Of a DNA stretch of 64,000 bases, positions 34,154 to 48,686 are shown in pieces (the first letter of the stretch is position 1; the number at the start of each line of letters is the position of its first letter). The notes under the pieces were generated by a model. The model saw nothing but the letters and a program-made list of their open reading frames with translations, did no database searches and was not told the origin of the DNA. A program made the translations under genes and the position numbers. This DNA comes from Bradyrhizobium canariense (GTDB lineage Bacteria; Pseudomonadota; Alphaproteobacteria; Rhizobiales; Xanthobacteraceae), in assembly GCF_018130465.1 (NCBI RefSeq), contig NZ_JAFCKJ010000002.1, positions 1 to 64,000 on the forward strand, in the 5' to 3' direction.

Positions 34154-35737
34154 CTAATTGATCGGGCCCACCGTGAACGGGCCGATCGCGATGACGTGAC
34201 AATCGCTGTCGTGCTTGGCGCAGTCGGCGAGCGCGGAATTGACGGCGGACTGCTCGTCGGCGGCCTTCAGGCCGAGCCCCGGTCGGCCCGCGGTGCCGAC
34301 CGCGACTGCGTTCCAGCCCATGCCGTCGGCGAGCTTGCGCACGACCTCGTCGCGCGCATCTGCGACGATCGAGGCATTGGACGCCGCGTGGAAGAAGCCG
34401 GTGATCCTGAGCAGGGTCGGGATCGGCACGACGAAATTCTCGTCGACCGCAACGACCAGGCAGGCGACGCCGGCGATCGCGCCGCACGATTCCAGCGAAC
34501 GCCGCGCGGCATCGTCGGCGGATGATGCGCCCATCACCATGAAATATTGACCGCCCGGGCCGAGCGCGACCGAGCGGGATTTTGCCGCGGGCACGAACAT
34601 GTTCTCGAGCCGGACCTTGGCGGGATCGCGCACCATCGGAAAGTCTTTCGAGGCGAAGGCGCGCTCGGTCATGGCATCATGCCGGACGAACGGTTGCGGC
34701 GGCATTGGGGGCTTGCCGCGCGTGTAGACGACATTGTTGCCGACCGCATAGAGCTCGCAGCGCCGCGGCGACTGCGCGGCATCGGCGCGCTTCTGGCACT
34801 GATCGAGCGCGGCGTTGCGCGCGGCTTCCTCGTTCGGCAGGTTCAACGCCGAGCCGGTGAAACCGCCGACATTGAGCGCGAACGCCTTGTAGTCGCCGGC
34901 AGCGGAATAATCGCCCGCCAGGTAGTTGCGGACGCGCTCGTTGATGAAGGGCACGCTGTCGGCAGGAAACTTGCCGGCCATCGGCGCGGCGGACGGTGCC
35001 GGCATGGGCATCGGCGCTTTCGCCGCCATGGTGGGTGACGGGCTTGGCGCGGTCGCTGCGATCGCCGGCGCCTTGGTGGTCTCGAGCTTGGCGAAATAGA
35101 GGAAGCCGCCGACGCCGATGGCGACGACGGAGACGACACCCACCACCAGCGGCCACATCCAGTTCGGCGCGGCCGCGGCCTTCGCCACCCTCTTGATCTG
35201 CGGCGTCGCGTAACTGCCGTCCCCGCGCCGCATCGCCACCATGTAGGCGTGCACCGGCGTCGGGATATTCTTGACCTCCTGCGCGCCGATATCGGCGAAC
35301 TGCACCGACAGCTTGTTGGCGACCTGCTCGTGCACGGCGCGGGAGACGCAGATGCCGCCGACCTCGGCGAGGCCCTCGAGCCGGGCGGCGATATTGACGC
35401 CGTCACCGAGCAGGTCGCCGTCGCGCTCGACCACGTCGCCGATGGTGATACCGATGCGGAACGACATCTGCCGGCTCGGCGGATACGCCATGTTGCGGGT
35501 TCGCAGCGATTCCTGGATGTCGATCGCGCAGCGCACCGCATCGACTGCGCTTGGAAATTCCGCGAGCACGGCGTCGCCCGCAGTGTTGAAGATGCGTCCG
35601 CCGGCCTTGGCGATGAAGTCGTCGACGACCTCGCGATAGGAGGCGAGACGCCGCAGCGTCTCCTCTTCGTCTTCCGCGACCAGTCGTGAGTAACCGGCAA
35701 TATCGGCTGCGAAAATCGCTGCGATCTTGCGTTTCAT
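34154..35737 (-). CDS. Class III adenylate/guanylate cyclase with membrane anchor and Cys-repeat tail
   Basis: The N-terminal cyclase domain (1-170) has metal-binding Asp12 in ADIAGYS and Asp55 in NTAGDAVLAEF, and the transition-state Asn/Arg pair in LGDGVNIAARLEG. A transmembrane helix lies at about 190-212 (WPLVVGVVSVVAIGVGGFLYF), then a Pro/Ala/Met linker. The periplasmic part contains three short repeats, each with two cysteines (ALDQC...RRCELYAVG, RSLESC...ACLVVAVD, SALADC...DCHVIAIG), resembling DUF4189-type repeats. The active site faces the cytoplasm, and the tail is probably a sensor. The ATG start is clear. It converges with the second Nudix gene. Confidence 0.9.
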   Translation of the reverse strand: MKRKIAAIFAADIAGYSRLVAEDEEETLRRLASYREVVDDFIAKAGGRIFNTAGDAVLAEFPSAVDAVRCAIDIQESLRTRNMAYPPSRQMSFRIGITIGDVVERDGDLLGDGVNIAARLEGLAEVGGICVSRAVHEQVANKLSVQFADIGAQEVKNIPTPVHAYMVAMRRGDGSYATPQIKRVAKAAAAPNWMWPLVVGVVSVVAIGVGGFLYFAKLETTKAPAIAATAPSPSPTMAAKAPMPMPAPSAAPMAGKFPADSVPFINERVRNYLAGDYSAAGDYKAFALNVGGFTGSALNLPNEEAARNAALDQCQKRADAAQSPRRCELYAVGNNVVYTRGKPPMPPQPFVRHDAMTERAFASKDFPMVRDPAKVRLENMFVPAAKSRSVALGPGGQYFMVMGASSADDAARRSLESCGAIAGVACLVVAVDENFVVPIPTLLRITGFFHAASNASIVADARDEVVRKLADGMGWNAVAVGTAGRPGLGLKAADEQSAVNSALADCAKHDSDCHVIAIGPFTVGPIN

Positions 35738-35866
35738 CTGCGACCGGCCCTCGGGAACAAAATTCGCGAGCGCAGAATGCCGCTATCGGCGGCGCGGTGC
35801 AACAAAGTTTCAGCGCCCGCCACTTTCGTGACGAGCGCTGAACTTATTCAGGAATTTTCAGTTCGG

Positions 35867-35889
35867 GCCCCGGCGCGGTGCACCGGGGC
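35867..35889 (-). terminator. Hairpin directly after atpC (weak terminator)
   Basis: GCCCCGG (35867-35873) and CCGGGGC (35883-35889) flank a 9-nt loop immediately downstream of the atpC stop codon. Only a weak A/T-rich stretch follows, so termination may depend on other factors. Confidence 0.4.
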
Positions 35890-36364
<475 letters not shown>

Positions 36365-36383
36365 CCTGCCCGCCCTTCGCAGC

Positions 36384-38754
<2,371 letters not shown>

Positions 38755-38899
38755 TCTTCGTTCACCCCGGCGGTTCGACGGATGCGTCGGACCGCTAGCC
38801 TGTCCCTATCGCGATGCCCGGCCGGGCGCCGGGCACGCTTCTTGTCGTCTTGCCTCTCGCGAAGCGGTCACGGCCGGAAGACCCGGCCATGTCCTGCTA

Positions 38900-40989
<2,090 letters not shown>

Positions 40990-41638
40990 AGACGCGCTCT
41001 TTTTGCTGTCAAACTCGCAAGGGAAAAACCGTCGCCACGAAGCGGCGCCTAGCGATCCAAGCCCTTGGAATTCAAGCGGGACTTCGATTTTCGACCCCGC
41101 ACGGAAGTGCCGGGCTCGTTAAAATCGCGGCTTTGCTAACATAGCAGGCGCGCACGTGCAACATGACGCCAAATTAAAGGCACGACGTTCTGTCGCCAGT
41201 TCGTCGCAGTCCACGACGACGCTACGACGACCTGCCACGACGACCTGCCACGCCGCGGAATTGCCACGCCCTTCGGGCCGACACCCGGCCATTCGTTCCT
41301 GCCCTCAGCGCATAGCGGCCATGAACACGGATCGCTGAGGCGTGATTCCCGGCGCGCCGGCTTCACTCGCCGAATACTTACCCAATTCTAAACTCAGAAA
41401 GCGATGACTTTGTTTTACAGTATATACAAGTAATACATAGGTTAACGAATTGTTAAAATCCAAGATTACGGAATATCGGCTGAATATCCCTTGGCGGTAA
41501 CAAGATATTACATGACGACACCGAACGGATTTACTGCCCAATTCACGCCTCATTGGGAATCGAAACGCCATCTCGCTCACAAAGTTACGGGGGCTCCACT
41601 TGCCACATATGTGGCAATACTAGCTTAGGGACCACTAA
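40990..41638. other. Long divergent intergenic region (atp operon and RlpA-like gene)
   Basis: About 650 bp contain no supported gene. The right half (41380-41560) is markedly AT-rich for this genome (for example TACAGTATATACAAG and GTTAACGAATTGTTAAAATC) and likely holds promoters of the RlpA-like gene. The left half has repeated CCACGACGACCTG words (41220-41260). No consensus promoter could be fixed. Confidence 0.5.
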
Positions 41639-42148
41639 ATGCTTTCTTTGAAGACGCTGGGCACTGTGACCCGGCCGCGTACGGCGATCGCTTTCGTTGC
41701 CGCAACTCTCCTCATCGGTGGAACCGCTACCGAAGCTTCCGCCAAATCCCGGCATCACCATCGGTATTCCCACCATCATCACCGCCACCACGCCCAGAAC
41801 GATGCCAACACGACCTCCGATTGGCGTAACGCCAATGCGTCGATGACGCCGTCGCAGGGCACCGGACGTTCCTTCTCCGGCATGGCTTCCTTTTACGGGA
41901 ACGAGTCCGGCAGCAGGACCGCCTCGGGCCAGCGCTTCAACCAGAACGCCATGACCGCGGCGCACCGCTCGCTGCCGTTCGGCACCAAGCTGCGCGTCAC
42001 CCATGGCGGCTCGAGCGTCATCGTCACCATCAACGACCGTGGCCCGTTCATTCGCGGCCGTGTCCTCGACCTCTCCACGGGCGCTGCCCGCGCCATCGGC
42101 CTCACCGGCGCCGGCGTCGGCCGCGTCACCGCGGAAGTCGTCTCCTAA
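41639..42148 (+). CDS. RlpA-like septal-ring/peptidoglycan-associated protein with His-rich segment
   Basis: A signal peptide ends near residue 35. A His-rich stretch follows (SRHHHRYSHHHHRHH, about 37-51) and could bind metal ions. The C-terminal double-psi beta-barrel of the RlpA family (about 80-169) has GMASFYGNESGSRTASGQRF, AAHRSLPFGTKLRVTHGG and INDRGPFIRGRVLDLS. E. coli-type RlpA members bind or cut denuded glycan strands. There is no SPOR domain. The Asp of the DRGPF motif is present. The gene ends before a strong terminator at 42236. Confidence 0.9.
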   Translation: MLSLKTLGTVTRPRTAIAFVAATLLIGGTATEASAKSRHHHRYSHHHHRHHAQNDANTTSDWRNANASMTPSQGTGRSFSGMASFYGNESGSRTASGQRFNQNAMTAAHRSLPFGTKLRVTHGGSSVIVTINDRGPFIRGRVLDLSTGAARAIGLTGAGVGRVTAEVVS

Positions 42149-42235
42149 GGCGCGACCGGCGCCTCACCACACAAGCGCAGTTCCCGTCACCGTCCGCATG
42201 GACATGTGAGCAGCGGGTCAGCGCGGGTGAAACAA

Positions 42236-42266
42236 GCCCGCCGTCTTGGGGGACGGCGGGCTTTTT
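42236..42266 (+). terminator. Rho-independent terminator after the RlpA-like gene
   Basis: GCCCGCCGTC (42236-42245) and GACGGCGGGC (42252-42261) form a perfect 10-bp stem with a 6-nt loop, followed by T5 (42262-42266). Confidence 0.92.
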
Positions 42267-42274
42267 GTTGCCTG

Positions 42275-42465
42275 CCGTCATTGCGAGCGAAGCGCGCAAT
42301 CCGGAGTCTTTCCGCGGGTGTCCCGGACAAGCTGCAACGCGTGAGCGTTGCGGCGCAGAGCCGGGACCCAGAAGCCACGGACTCTGTGCGACATGGGCCC
42401 CCGCTCAGCAGCGCACCGTCGAAGAGACGCTGCGCTGCGTCCGGGGCACGAGAGGAGAGTGAGCG
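42275..42465. repeat. Intergenic repeat-like segment downstream of the RlpA-like gene
   Basis: It begins GTCATTGCGAGCGAAGCG, a word common in dispersed repeats of Bradyrhizobium and relatives, and includes the dyad GCAACGCGTGAGCGTTGC (42332-42349) and GTCCCGGAC...GAGCCGGGACCC. No second full copy is in the window, so the family assignment rests on memory. Confidence 0.4.
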
Positions 42466-42473
42466 CGCAGCTC

Positions 42474-44684
42474 TTACAAAAAGCTCTGCGGATCGACGTC
42501 GACTTCGAGCTTTTGATTGCCCTTCGGCTTCGGGCATAAGGCAAGCCAGTTGCGCAAATAATCCGACAGGTCGAACCCGCGCGCCGATTTCACCAGGATG
42601 CGGAATCGGTAGCGGCCCTTGATGACCGCGAGCGGGGCTTCCGCCGGGCCAAGCACCACCACGCGCTCGTCGCGCGGCGCGAGCGCAACGAGGCGGCGGC
42701 CAAAGCCTTCGGCGCTCGGTCGGTCGCCAGCGGAAATGATCAGGCTCGCGAGCCGCCCGAACGGCGGATAGAGCGTGCGTTCGCGCAAATCGATCTCGCT
42801 GTCGTAGAAGGCTTCGCGGTCGCAGGCGATCAGCGCCTTCATCACGGGATGATCGGGCTGATGGGTCTGGAGATAGCCGACACCGCGACCCTGCTCGCGC
42901 CCGGCGCGGCCGATCACCTGGTTGAGCAATTGCCAGGTGCGCTCCGAGGCGCGCGGATCGCCATTGGACAGGCCGAGATCCGCATCGACCACGCCGACCA
43001 GATTGAGCCGCGGGAAATTGTGACCCTTGGCGACGAGCTGGGTGCCGATGATGATATCGACGCGGCCTTCGGCGATATCATTGAGTTCCGAGCGCATCGT
43101 CTCGATCGAGGTGATGAGGTCGCTCGACAGCACCATGGTGCGCGCCTCCGGGAACAGCGCCGCCGCTTCCTCCTGCAAGCGCTCGACGCCGGGCCCGACC
43201 GCGACCAGCGATTCCTCCGCCGCGCAATGCGGACAGGTTTGCGGGCGCGGCATCGAGAAGCCGCAATGGTGACAGACGAGGCGCTGGCGGAAGCGGTGAT
43301 CGACCAGCCAGGCATCGCAGATGGTGCAGGCGAAGCGATGGCCGCAGGCACGGCACAGCGTCAGCGGCGCATAGCCGCGGCGATTGAGGAACAAGAGCGC
43401 CTGCTCGCGCTTCTCGATCGCGGTCCTGATCTCGGAGGCCAGCCGCGGCGAGATGAAGCGGCCGCGCGCCGGCGGCTCGCGGCGCATGTCGATGGCCTCG
43501 ATATGCGGCATGTGCTGGCCGCCGAAGCGCGACGGCAGCGCGATGCGCTGATAGCGGTTCTTGCGCGCATTGACCTCGGATTCGACCGACGGCGTCGCCG
43601 ACGCCAGCACGATCGGGACCTTTGCGATATGGGCGCGCACCACCGCCATGTCGCGGGCGTGATAATGCACGCCCTCGTCCTGCTTGTAGGCCTGGTCGTG
43701 CTCTTCATCGACGACGATGAGGCCGAGATTGGCGTAGGGCAAAAACAGCGCCGAGCGCGCGCCGACCACGACCGGCGCGGTGCCCTCGGAGATCGCCGCC
43801 CAATTGCGCGCGCGGGTGCGCGGCGTCAGCTCGGAATGCCATTCCAGAGGGCGCACGCCAAAACGCTGCGCGAAGCGATCGAGGAACTGGCCGGTGAGCG
43901 CGATCTCCGGCATCAGGATCAGCGACTGTTTTCCGCGGCGGATCGCCTCGGCCACGGCTTCGAAGTAAACCTCGGTCTTACCCGAGCCGGTGACACCGTC
44001 GAGCAGCGCGACGTGAAAAGTGCCGTTGGCCGCGAGCGCGCGCATAGCGTCGACCCCGGCGCGCTGGAGCGGCGAAAAATCCGGCCGGCTGAAATCCGGA
44101 TCAGGAGCCGGCGGCGGCGGAGGCGGCGGCATCGGCTCGACCGTGAGCGTGCCTTCGTCGACGAGGCCGTCGATCACACCGGCCGAAACGCCGGCCTCCT
44201 TGGCCGCCTCGGACTTGCCGTGCAGCAGCCGGTCCGACAGCACCTCGATCAGGCGCTGCCGCGCCGGCGTCAGTCGCCGCGGAGGATCGCCGACCAGGCG
44301 CACGCCGGCGGGCACCCGCTCTGGGCCGAGGTTCTCACCCATCCGCAGGCACATCCGCAGCACCATGCCGCGCGGGCTCAGCGTGTAATTGGCGACCCAG
44401 TCCACGACCGCACGCAGCTCGGGCTTCAACGGCGGGATGTCGAGCTTTTCGCTGACCTCCTTGAGCCGGTTGTGCAGGCGCGGATCCGGATTGGCGTTTT
44501 CGGCCCAGACCACGGCGATCACCTCGCGCGGGCCGAGCGGCACGCCGACGAGATCGCCCGCCTTCAGCTCCATCCCGCGCGGCACCTTGTAGGAATAGGC
44601 CTGGTCGAGCGCGACCGGTACCAGCACGTCGACCATGCGGGTCGCGTTGGCGGGGGCGGTCTGGCTACGCGACGAATGATCCAT
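42474..44684 (-). CDS. priA: Primosomal replication restart helicase PriA
   Basis: The 736-residue SF2 helicase has Walker A GVTGSGKTEVYFE, VVDEEHD as DEAH-type box and GTQLVAKGHNFP as motif V. Two zinc sites are formed by the cysteines in LCRACGHRFACTICDAWL and VCHHCGFSMPRPQTCPHC. The N-terminal 3'-end-binding domain begins MVDVLVPVALDQAYSYKVP at residue 17. It reloads replisomes at stalled forks. The ATG at 44682-44684 starts a short polar leader. It is divergent from xerC. Confidence 0.96.
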   Translation of the reverse strand: MDHSSRSQTAPANATRMVDVLVPVALDQAYSYKVPRGMELKAGDLVGVPLGPREVIAVVWAENANPDPRLHNRLKEVSEKLDIPPLKPELRAVVDWVANYTLSPRGMVLRMCLRMGENLGPERVPAGVRLVGDPPRRLTPARQRLIEVLSDRLLHGKSEAAKEAGVSAGVIDGLVDEGTLTVEPMPPPPPPPAPDPDFSRPDFSPLQRAGVDAMRALAANGTFHVALLDGVTGSGKTEVYFEAVAEAIRRGKQSLILMPEIALTGQFLDRFAQRFGVRPLEWHSELTPRTRARNWAAISEGTAPVVVGARSALFLPYANLGLIVVDEEHDQAYKQDEGVHYHARDMAVVRAHIAKVPIVLASATPSVESEVNARKNRYQRIALPSRFGGQHMPHIEAIDMRREPPARGRFISPRLASEIRTAIEKREQALLFLNRRGYAPLTLCRACGHRFACTICDAWLVDHRFRQRLVCHHCGFSMPRPQTCPHCAAEESLVAVGPGVERLQEEAAALFPEARTMVLSSDLITSIETMRSELNDIAEGRVDIIIGTQLVAKGHNFPRLNLVGVVDADLGLSNGDPRASERTWQLLNQVIGRAGREQGRGVGYLQTHQPDHPVMKALIACDREAFYDSEIDLRERTLYPPFGRLASLIISAGDRPSAEGFGRRLVALAPRDERVVVLGPAEAPLAVIKGRYRFRILVKSARGFDLSDYLRNWLALCPKPKGNQKLEVDVDPQSFL

Positions 44685-44803
44685 GAATAAACTTGGGAGA
44701 GAATCGGAACCCGGGCCTGAAGGCTAGCCGCGCGGGGCGGCCTTAGCGAACGATAAACGAGTGTGATGCGATATACTGAGTGGAATCACCACGTCCAGAG
44801 CGC

Positions 44804-45769
44804 ATGAGCAAAGCGGCCGCCCCACCCATCGAGCTCGCCAGCGCCGATCCTGACATCGCGCAGGAGATGACGCGCTGGCTGTCGCATCTCGGCGCGGAGC
44901 GACGGCTGTCGCCGAAGACCCTGGAAGCCTATGCCCGCGATTTGCGGCAGTGTCTGAATTTTCTCTGCGGCCATTGGGGCGAGCGGGTGACGCTCAAGCG
45001 TTTCGCCGCACTGGAGGCCACCGATATCAGGGCCTTCATGGCGATGCGCCGCGCCGACGATATCGCCGGCCGTTCGCTGATGCGCGCGCTGGCGGGCCTG
45101 CGCTCGTTCGGCCGCTTCCTGGAACGCGAAGGCAAGGGCAAGGTCGGGGCGCTCTCCGCCATCCGCGCGCCGAAAGTCGCAAAAAGCCTGCCGAAGCCGA
45201 TTCAGATGGCGGCGGCCAAGCGCCTTGCGGACGCCGACGAGCGCGCCGGCGAGGATCGCGAGACCTGGATTTTGGCGCGCGATGCCGCCGTGATGGCGTT
45301 GCTGTATGGCTCCGGCCTGCGCATCTCCGAAGCGCTGGGGTTGAAGCGCCGCGAGGTGCCGCGTCCCGGCGAAGGCGACGTGCTGATCGTGACAGGCAAG
45401 GGCAACAAGACCCGCATGGTGCCGGTGCTGCAGAACGTGCTGGCGCTCGTGCAAGAATACGTTTCGATGTGCCCCTATCCGCTGCCCGCGGAGGGGCCGA
45501 TCTTCGTCGGCGCACGCGGCGGGCCCTTGAGCCCCCGCATCATCCAGCTCGCGATGGAGCGGCTGCGCGGCGCGCTCGGCCTGCCCGACAGCGCCACGCC
45601 GCACGCGCTCCGCCATTCCTTCGCCACGCATCTGTTGTCACGTGGCGGCGATCTGCGCGCGATCCAGGAATTGCTCGGCCATGCCTCGCTCTCGACCACG
45701 CAGATCTATACCGGCATCGATTCCGAGCGCCTGCTGGAAGTCTATGCCAGCGCGCATCCGCGGCGGTGA
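44804..45769 (+). CDS. xerC: Tyrosine recombinase XerC
   Basis: The N-terminal SAM-like domain (about 20-105) includes RLSPKTLEAYARDLRQCLNFL. The catalytic domain has LLYGSGLRISEAL (Arg), GKGNKTRMVP (Lys), HALRHSFATHLL (His and Arg), LGHASLSTTQIYTGID (His and Tyr). All six active-site residues are present. XerC with XerD resolves chromosome dimers at dif. The ATG at 44804 is preferred; a GTG at 44780 adds eight residues. The length of 321 residues is normal. The priA-xerC adjacency speaks for the housekeeping recombinase rather than a mobile-element integrase. Confidence 0.93.
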   Translation: MSKAAAPPIELASADPDIAQEMTRWLSHLGAERRLSPKTLEAYARDLRQCLNFLCGHWGERVTLKRFAALEATDIRAFMAMRRADDIAGRSLMRALAGLRSFGRFLEREGKGKVGALSAIRAPKVAKSLPKPIQMAAAKRLADADERAGEDRETWILARDAAVMALLYGSGLRISEALGLKRREVPRPGEGDVLIVTGKGNKTRMVPVLQNVLALVQEYVSMCPYPLPAEGPIFVGARGGPLSPRIIQLAMERLRGALGLPDSATPHALRHSFATHLLSRGGDLRAIQELLGHASLSTTQIYTGIDSERLLEVYASAHPRR

Positions 45770-45892
45770 TGCTGACATGAAGCTGTCATAGCAAGCCTCT
45801 TGCGAGGCTCTTGCAAGCCTCTTGGCGCGCATGCCTCTTGCGCGGCGCCCGCGGTTCGGTCAATCGTTGCGGAACCGAGCCAGGAGGGACTT

Positions 45893-46483
45893 ATGAGCGC
45901 ACATGAAAGCATGGAGCATGCCGAGCACGCCGAACACGCGTCCGGCTCGAACAAGAAGATCGCGCTCCTGATCGCCGTTCTGGCGCTGTTCCTGGCGATC
46001 TCGGAGACGCTCGGCAAGGGCGCCCAGACCGAATCGATCAGCAAGAACGTCGAGGCTTCCAACCTCTGGGCCTTCTTCCAGGCAAAGAGCATCCGCCGCA
46101 CGGTGGTTCAGACCGCGGCCGACCAGGGCAAGCTGATCCTCGGCGCGGCGAGCGACGAGGCCAACAAGGTGGCCGTGCAGAAGCAGATCGAGGACTGGCA
46201 GAAGACCGCGCAGCGCTACCGCTCCGAGCCCGAGACCGGCGAAGGCACCGAGCAACTGGCCGAAAAGGCCAAGCACGCCGAGCACGAGCGCGACGAGGCC
46301 ACCGCGAAGTATCATCACTTCGAGCTGGCGTCCGCCGCCTTCCAGATCGGCATCGTGCTGGCCTCAGCCACCATCATCACCGGCATGATGGCGCTCGCCT
46401 ATATCGCTGGCCTGCTGACGCTCGGCGGCATCGCCATGACCGCGCTCGGCCTATGGTTGCCGCATCTGGTGCATTTGCATTGA
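45893..46483 (+). CDS. DUF4337-family membrane protein
   Basis: The 196-residue protein has a His/Glu-rich start (MSAHESMEHAEHAEHASG), a membrane helix (about 23-40), a long charged helical region (about 50-140) and two C-terminal membrane helices (about 145-195). This layout matches DUF4337 proteins, whose role is unknown. CAGGAGG directly before the ATG at 45893 fixes the start. The short repeated word GCCTCTTG lies three or four times in the upstream spacer (45795-45840). Confidence 0.82.
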   Translation: MSAHESMEHAEHAEHASGSNKKIALLIAVLALFLAISETLGKGAQTESISKNVEASNLWAFFQAKSIRRTVVQTAADQGKLILGAASDEANKVAVQKQIEDWQKTAQRYRSEPETGEGTEQLAEKAKHAEHERDEATAKYHHFELASAAFQIGIVLASATIITGMMALAYIAGLLTLGGIAMTALGLWLPHLVHLH

Positions 46484-46497
46484 GGGGCCAACTGCAC

Positions 46498-46625
46498 CGT
46501 CGTCCCGGCGAAGGCCGGGACCCATAACCACAGGGCATAGTTTGGCGAAGACTCATTGTTCGGTACTGCTGCCATCCACGATCGATAGATCACGCGGTAT
46601 GGGTCCCGGCCTTCGCCGGGACGAC
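46498..46625. repeat. Intergenic repeat with long inverted ends (copy 2)
   Basis: The arms at 46498-46524 and 46600-46625 (GTCCCGGCGAAGGCCGGGAC core) pair perfectly. The interior has TAACCAC and TTTGGCGAAGA in the same places as copy 1 at 21283-21415, but the rest has diverged. It lies between two convergent genes. Confidence 0.85.
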
Positions 46626-46665
46626 ACCTGAGGAATTGGCGTAGGCGCAGGCCCAGCAATAGCGC

Positions 46666-47196
46666 TCAGCGCGCTTCGTGCACGCTCTTGCGAAAGCGCT
46701 GGATCAGGCGGAGCGTGCGGGAGGACCAGCCTTCGCCGTTGCCCGCGATCAGCTCCTTGATGCGCCGCTTGATCGGATCGACCAGCTCGGCTGCCCTGGC
46801 ACGCAGCTTCAGCACCAGAGCATAGAGCCGCTCGAACCAGGCCATCTCCATCAGCTTGTCACGCGTCACATCGAACACGAAGGCGGTAACGCCGACGCCG
46901 AGCAGCTTTGCGAACAGGATCGTGAAGACCGCGCTGGTCCAGTATTCGTGCGTGAGCAGCCATAGGCCGACCAGCTTGAGCGGAAACAGCGGAATGATGG
47001 GCACAGCGAACACGATCAGCGTCATCGCCGGCGACAGCGCATCGACGCGATCCGACAGCCATTGCTTGAACCGGGCGAGCGGGATGATTGCGACAACCCG
47101 CGCGACGATCGGTTCGAGATGGTCCCACAGCCAAGCTTCGATCAGGAAGACGATCGCAAGCAGGACCCAGACCGGTTGAAGCAGGCGGCGCAGCAT
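46666..47196 (-). CDS. Predicted inner-membrane protein of unknown function
   Basis: The 176-residue protein has three hydrophobic segments (about 8-24, 58-82 and 86-112), the second containing IVFAVPIIPLFPLKLVGLWLL, then a basic C-terminal region with KRRIKELIAG. I do not recognise a named family, though the layout and length recur in Bradyrhizobium relatives by memory. The ATG start gives an immediate hydrophobic N-terminus. It lies 33 bp downstream of lpd on the same strand and could be read through from that operon. Confidence 0.72.
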   Translation of the reverse strand: MLRRLLQPVWVLLAIVFLIEAWLWDHLEPIVARVVAIIPLARFKQWLSDRVDALSPAMTLIVFAVPIIPLFPLKLVGLWLLTHEYWTSAVFTILFAKLLGVGVTAFVFDVTRDKLMEMAWFERLYALVLKLRARAAELVDPIKRRIKELIAGNGEGWSSRTLRLIQRFRKSVHEAR

Positions 47197-47229
47197 GTGT
47201 TTCCCGCCCGATTCGGCGCTGGGCGCGAC

Positions 47230-48630
47230 CTACATATGGATGGCCCGCTTGCCGACTGCAAGCGCGGCTTCCTTGATGGCCTCCGAGCGGGTCGGGTGCG
47301 CGTGGCAGGTGCGCGCGAGATCCTCCGCACTGCCGCCAAACTCCATGAGAACGGCCGCCTCATGGATCATTTCGCCGGCTTCGCGGCCGATAATGTGCAC
47401 GCCGAGCACGCGATCGGTCTTCGCATCTGCGAGAATCTTCACAAAGCCGTCGGTGGTCTGGTTGACCTTGGAGCGGCCGTTGGCGGTAAAGGGAAACTTC
47501 CCGACCGTATAAGCCACGCCCGCCTGCTTCAGCTCCTCCTCGGTCTTGCCGACGGAGGATACTTCCGGCGTGGTATACACGACGCCTGGGATAACGTCGT
47601 AGTTCACGTGGCCGGCCTGCCCGGCGATGATCTCGGCGACCGCGACGCCTTCATCCTCGGCCTTGTGCGCGAGCATCGGGCCCGCGACCACGTCGCCGAT
47701 GGCATAGACGCCCTTCACGCTGGTGGCGAAATGCGGATCGATCTGCACGCGGCCGCGATTGTCCAGCGCAACGCCGGCTTCCTTCAGGCCCAGCCCATCC
47801 GTGTACGGCACGCGGCCGATGGCGACGAGAACAACGTCGGCTTCCAGCGTTTCCGCAGCGCCGCCGGCGGCGGGTTCGATCGTCGCCTTCAGCGTCTTGC
47901 CGGAGGTGTCCACGCCGGTGACCTTGGCGCCGAGCTTGAACGCAAAACCCTGCTTCTCCAGGATGCGCTGGAATTGCTTGGCGATCTCGCCGTCCATGCC
48001 GGGCAGGATGCGGTCCAGGAATTCGACGACGACGACTTCGGCGCCGAGCCGGTGCCAGACCGAGCCGAGTTCGAGGCCGATCACGCCGGCGCCGACGATC
48101 AGCAGCTTGCCGGGGACCTTGTCCAGCGACAGCGCGCCGGTCGACGACACGATGCGGGTCTCGTCGATCTCGATGCCCTTCAGCCGCGCGATGTCCGAGC
48201 CGGTCGCGATCACGATGCTCTTGGTGTCGACGATTTGCGACTTGCCATCGGCGGAGACTTCGACCTTGCCGGTGCCGAGTATCTTGCCGCTGCCCTTGAG
48301 CACGTCGATCTTGTTCTTCTTCATCAGGAACTCGACGCCCTTGACGTTGCCGTCGATGCCCTGCTGCTTGAAGTTCATCATCGAAGGCAGATCGAGCTTC
48401 GGCGCGGAGACGCTGACGCCCATCTTGGCGAAGGAATGCCCGGCCTCCTCGAACATTTCGGAGGCGTGCAGCAGCGCCTTCGACGGCATGCAGCCGACAT
48501 TGAGGCAGGTGCCGCCGAGCGTGGCGTTTTTCTCGACCACGGCGACTTTCATGCCGAGCTGGCTTGCGCGCACCGCGCAGACATAACCGCCCGGTCCGGT
48601 GCCGATGACGACGAGATCGTAGGTAGCCAT
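47230..48630 (-). CDS. lpdA: Dihydrolipoyl dehydrogenase (E3)
   Basis: The FAD-binding start is [23 protein letters not shown] and the redox-active disulfide is in [16 protein letters not shown]. The NAD-binding [13 protein letters not shown] and the C-terminal His-Glu pair in [14 protein letters not shown] are present. The enzyme reoxidises lipoamide in the 2-oxoglutarate dehydrogenase complex. The length of 466 residues is normal. It is the last enzyme gene of the TCA cluster and follows the SDR gene by about 55 bp. Confidence 0.97.
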   Translation of the reverse strand: MATYDLVVIGTGPGGYVCAVRASQLGMKVAVVEKNATLGGTCLNVGCMPSKALLHASEMFEEAGHSFAKMGVSVSAPKLDLPSMMNFKQQGIDGNVKGVEFLMKKNKIDVLKGSGKILGTGKVEVSADGKSQIVDTKSIVIATGSDIARLKGIEIDETRIVSSTGALSLDKVPGKLLIVGAGVIGLELGSVWHRLGAEVVVVEFLDRILPGMDGEIAKQFQRILEKQGFAFKLGAKVTGVDTSGKTLKATIEPAAGGAAETLEADVVLVAIGRVPYTDGLGLKEAGVALDNRGRVQIDPHFATSVKGVYAIGDVVAGPMLAHKAEDEGVAVAEIIAGQAGHVNYDVIPGVVYTTPEVSSVGKTEEELKQAGVAYTVGKFPFTANGRSKVNQTTDGFVKILADAKTDRVLGVHIIGREAGEMIHEAAVLMEFGGSAEDLARTCHAHPTRSEAIKEAALAVGKRAIHM

Positions 48631-48686
48631 GAGAGAAAGTCCCGTGAGTTTAGCGTTGAGAGATGTGTCAGCGTCCGCGCGGCGCG

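Noticed and set aside
41380-41560. AT-rich promoter-like sequence upstream of the RlpA-like gene (TTGTTT ... TAATAC)
   Set aside because: The spacing is 15 bp and several alternatives fit equally badly, so no promoter is called.
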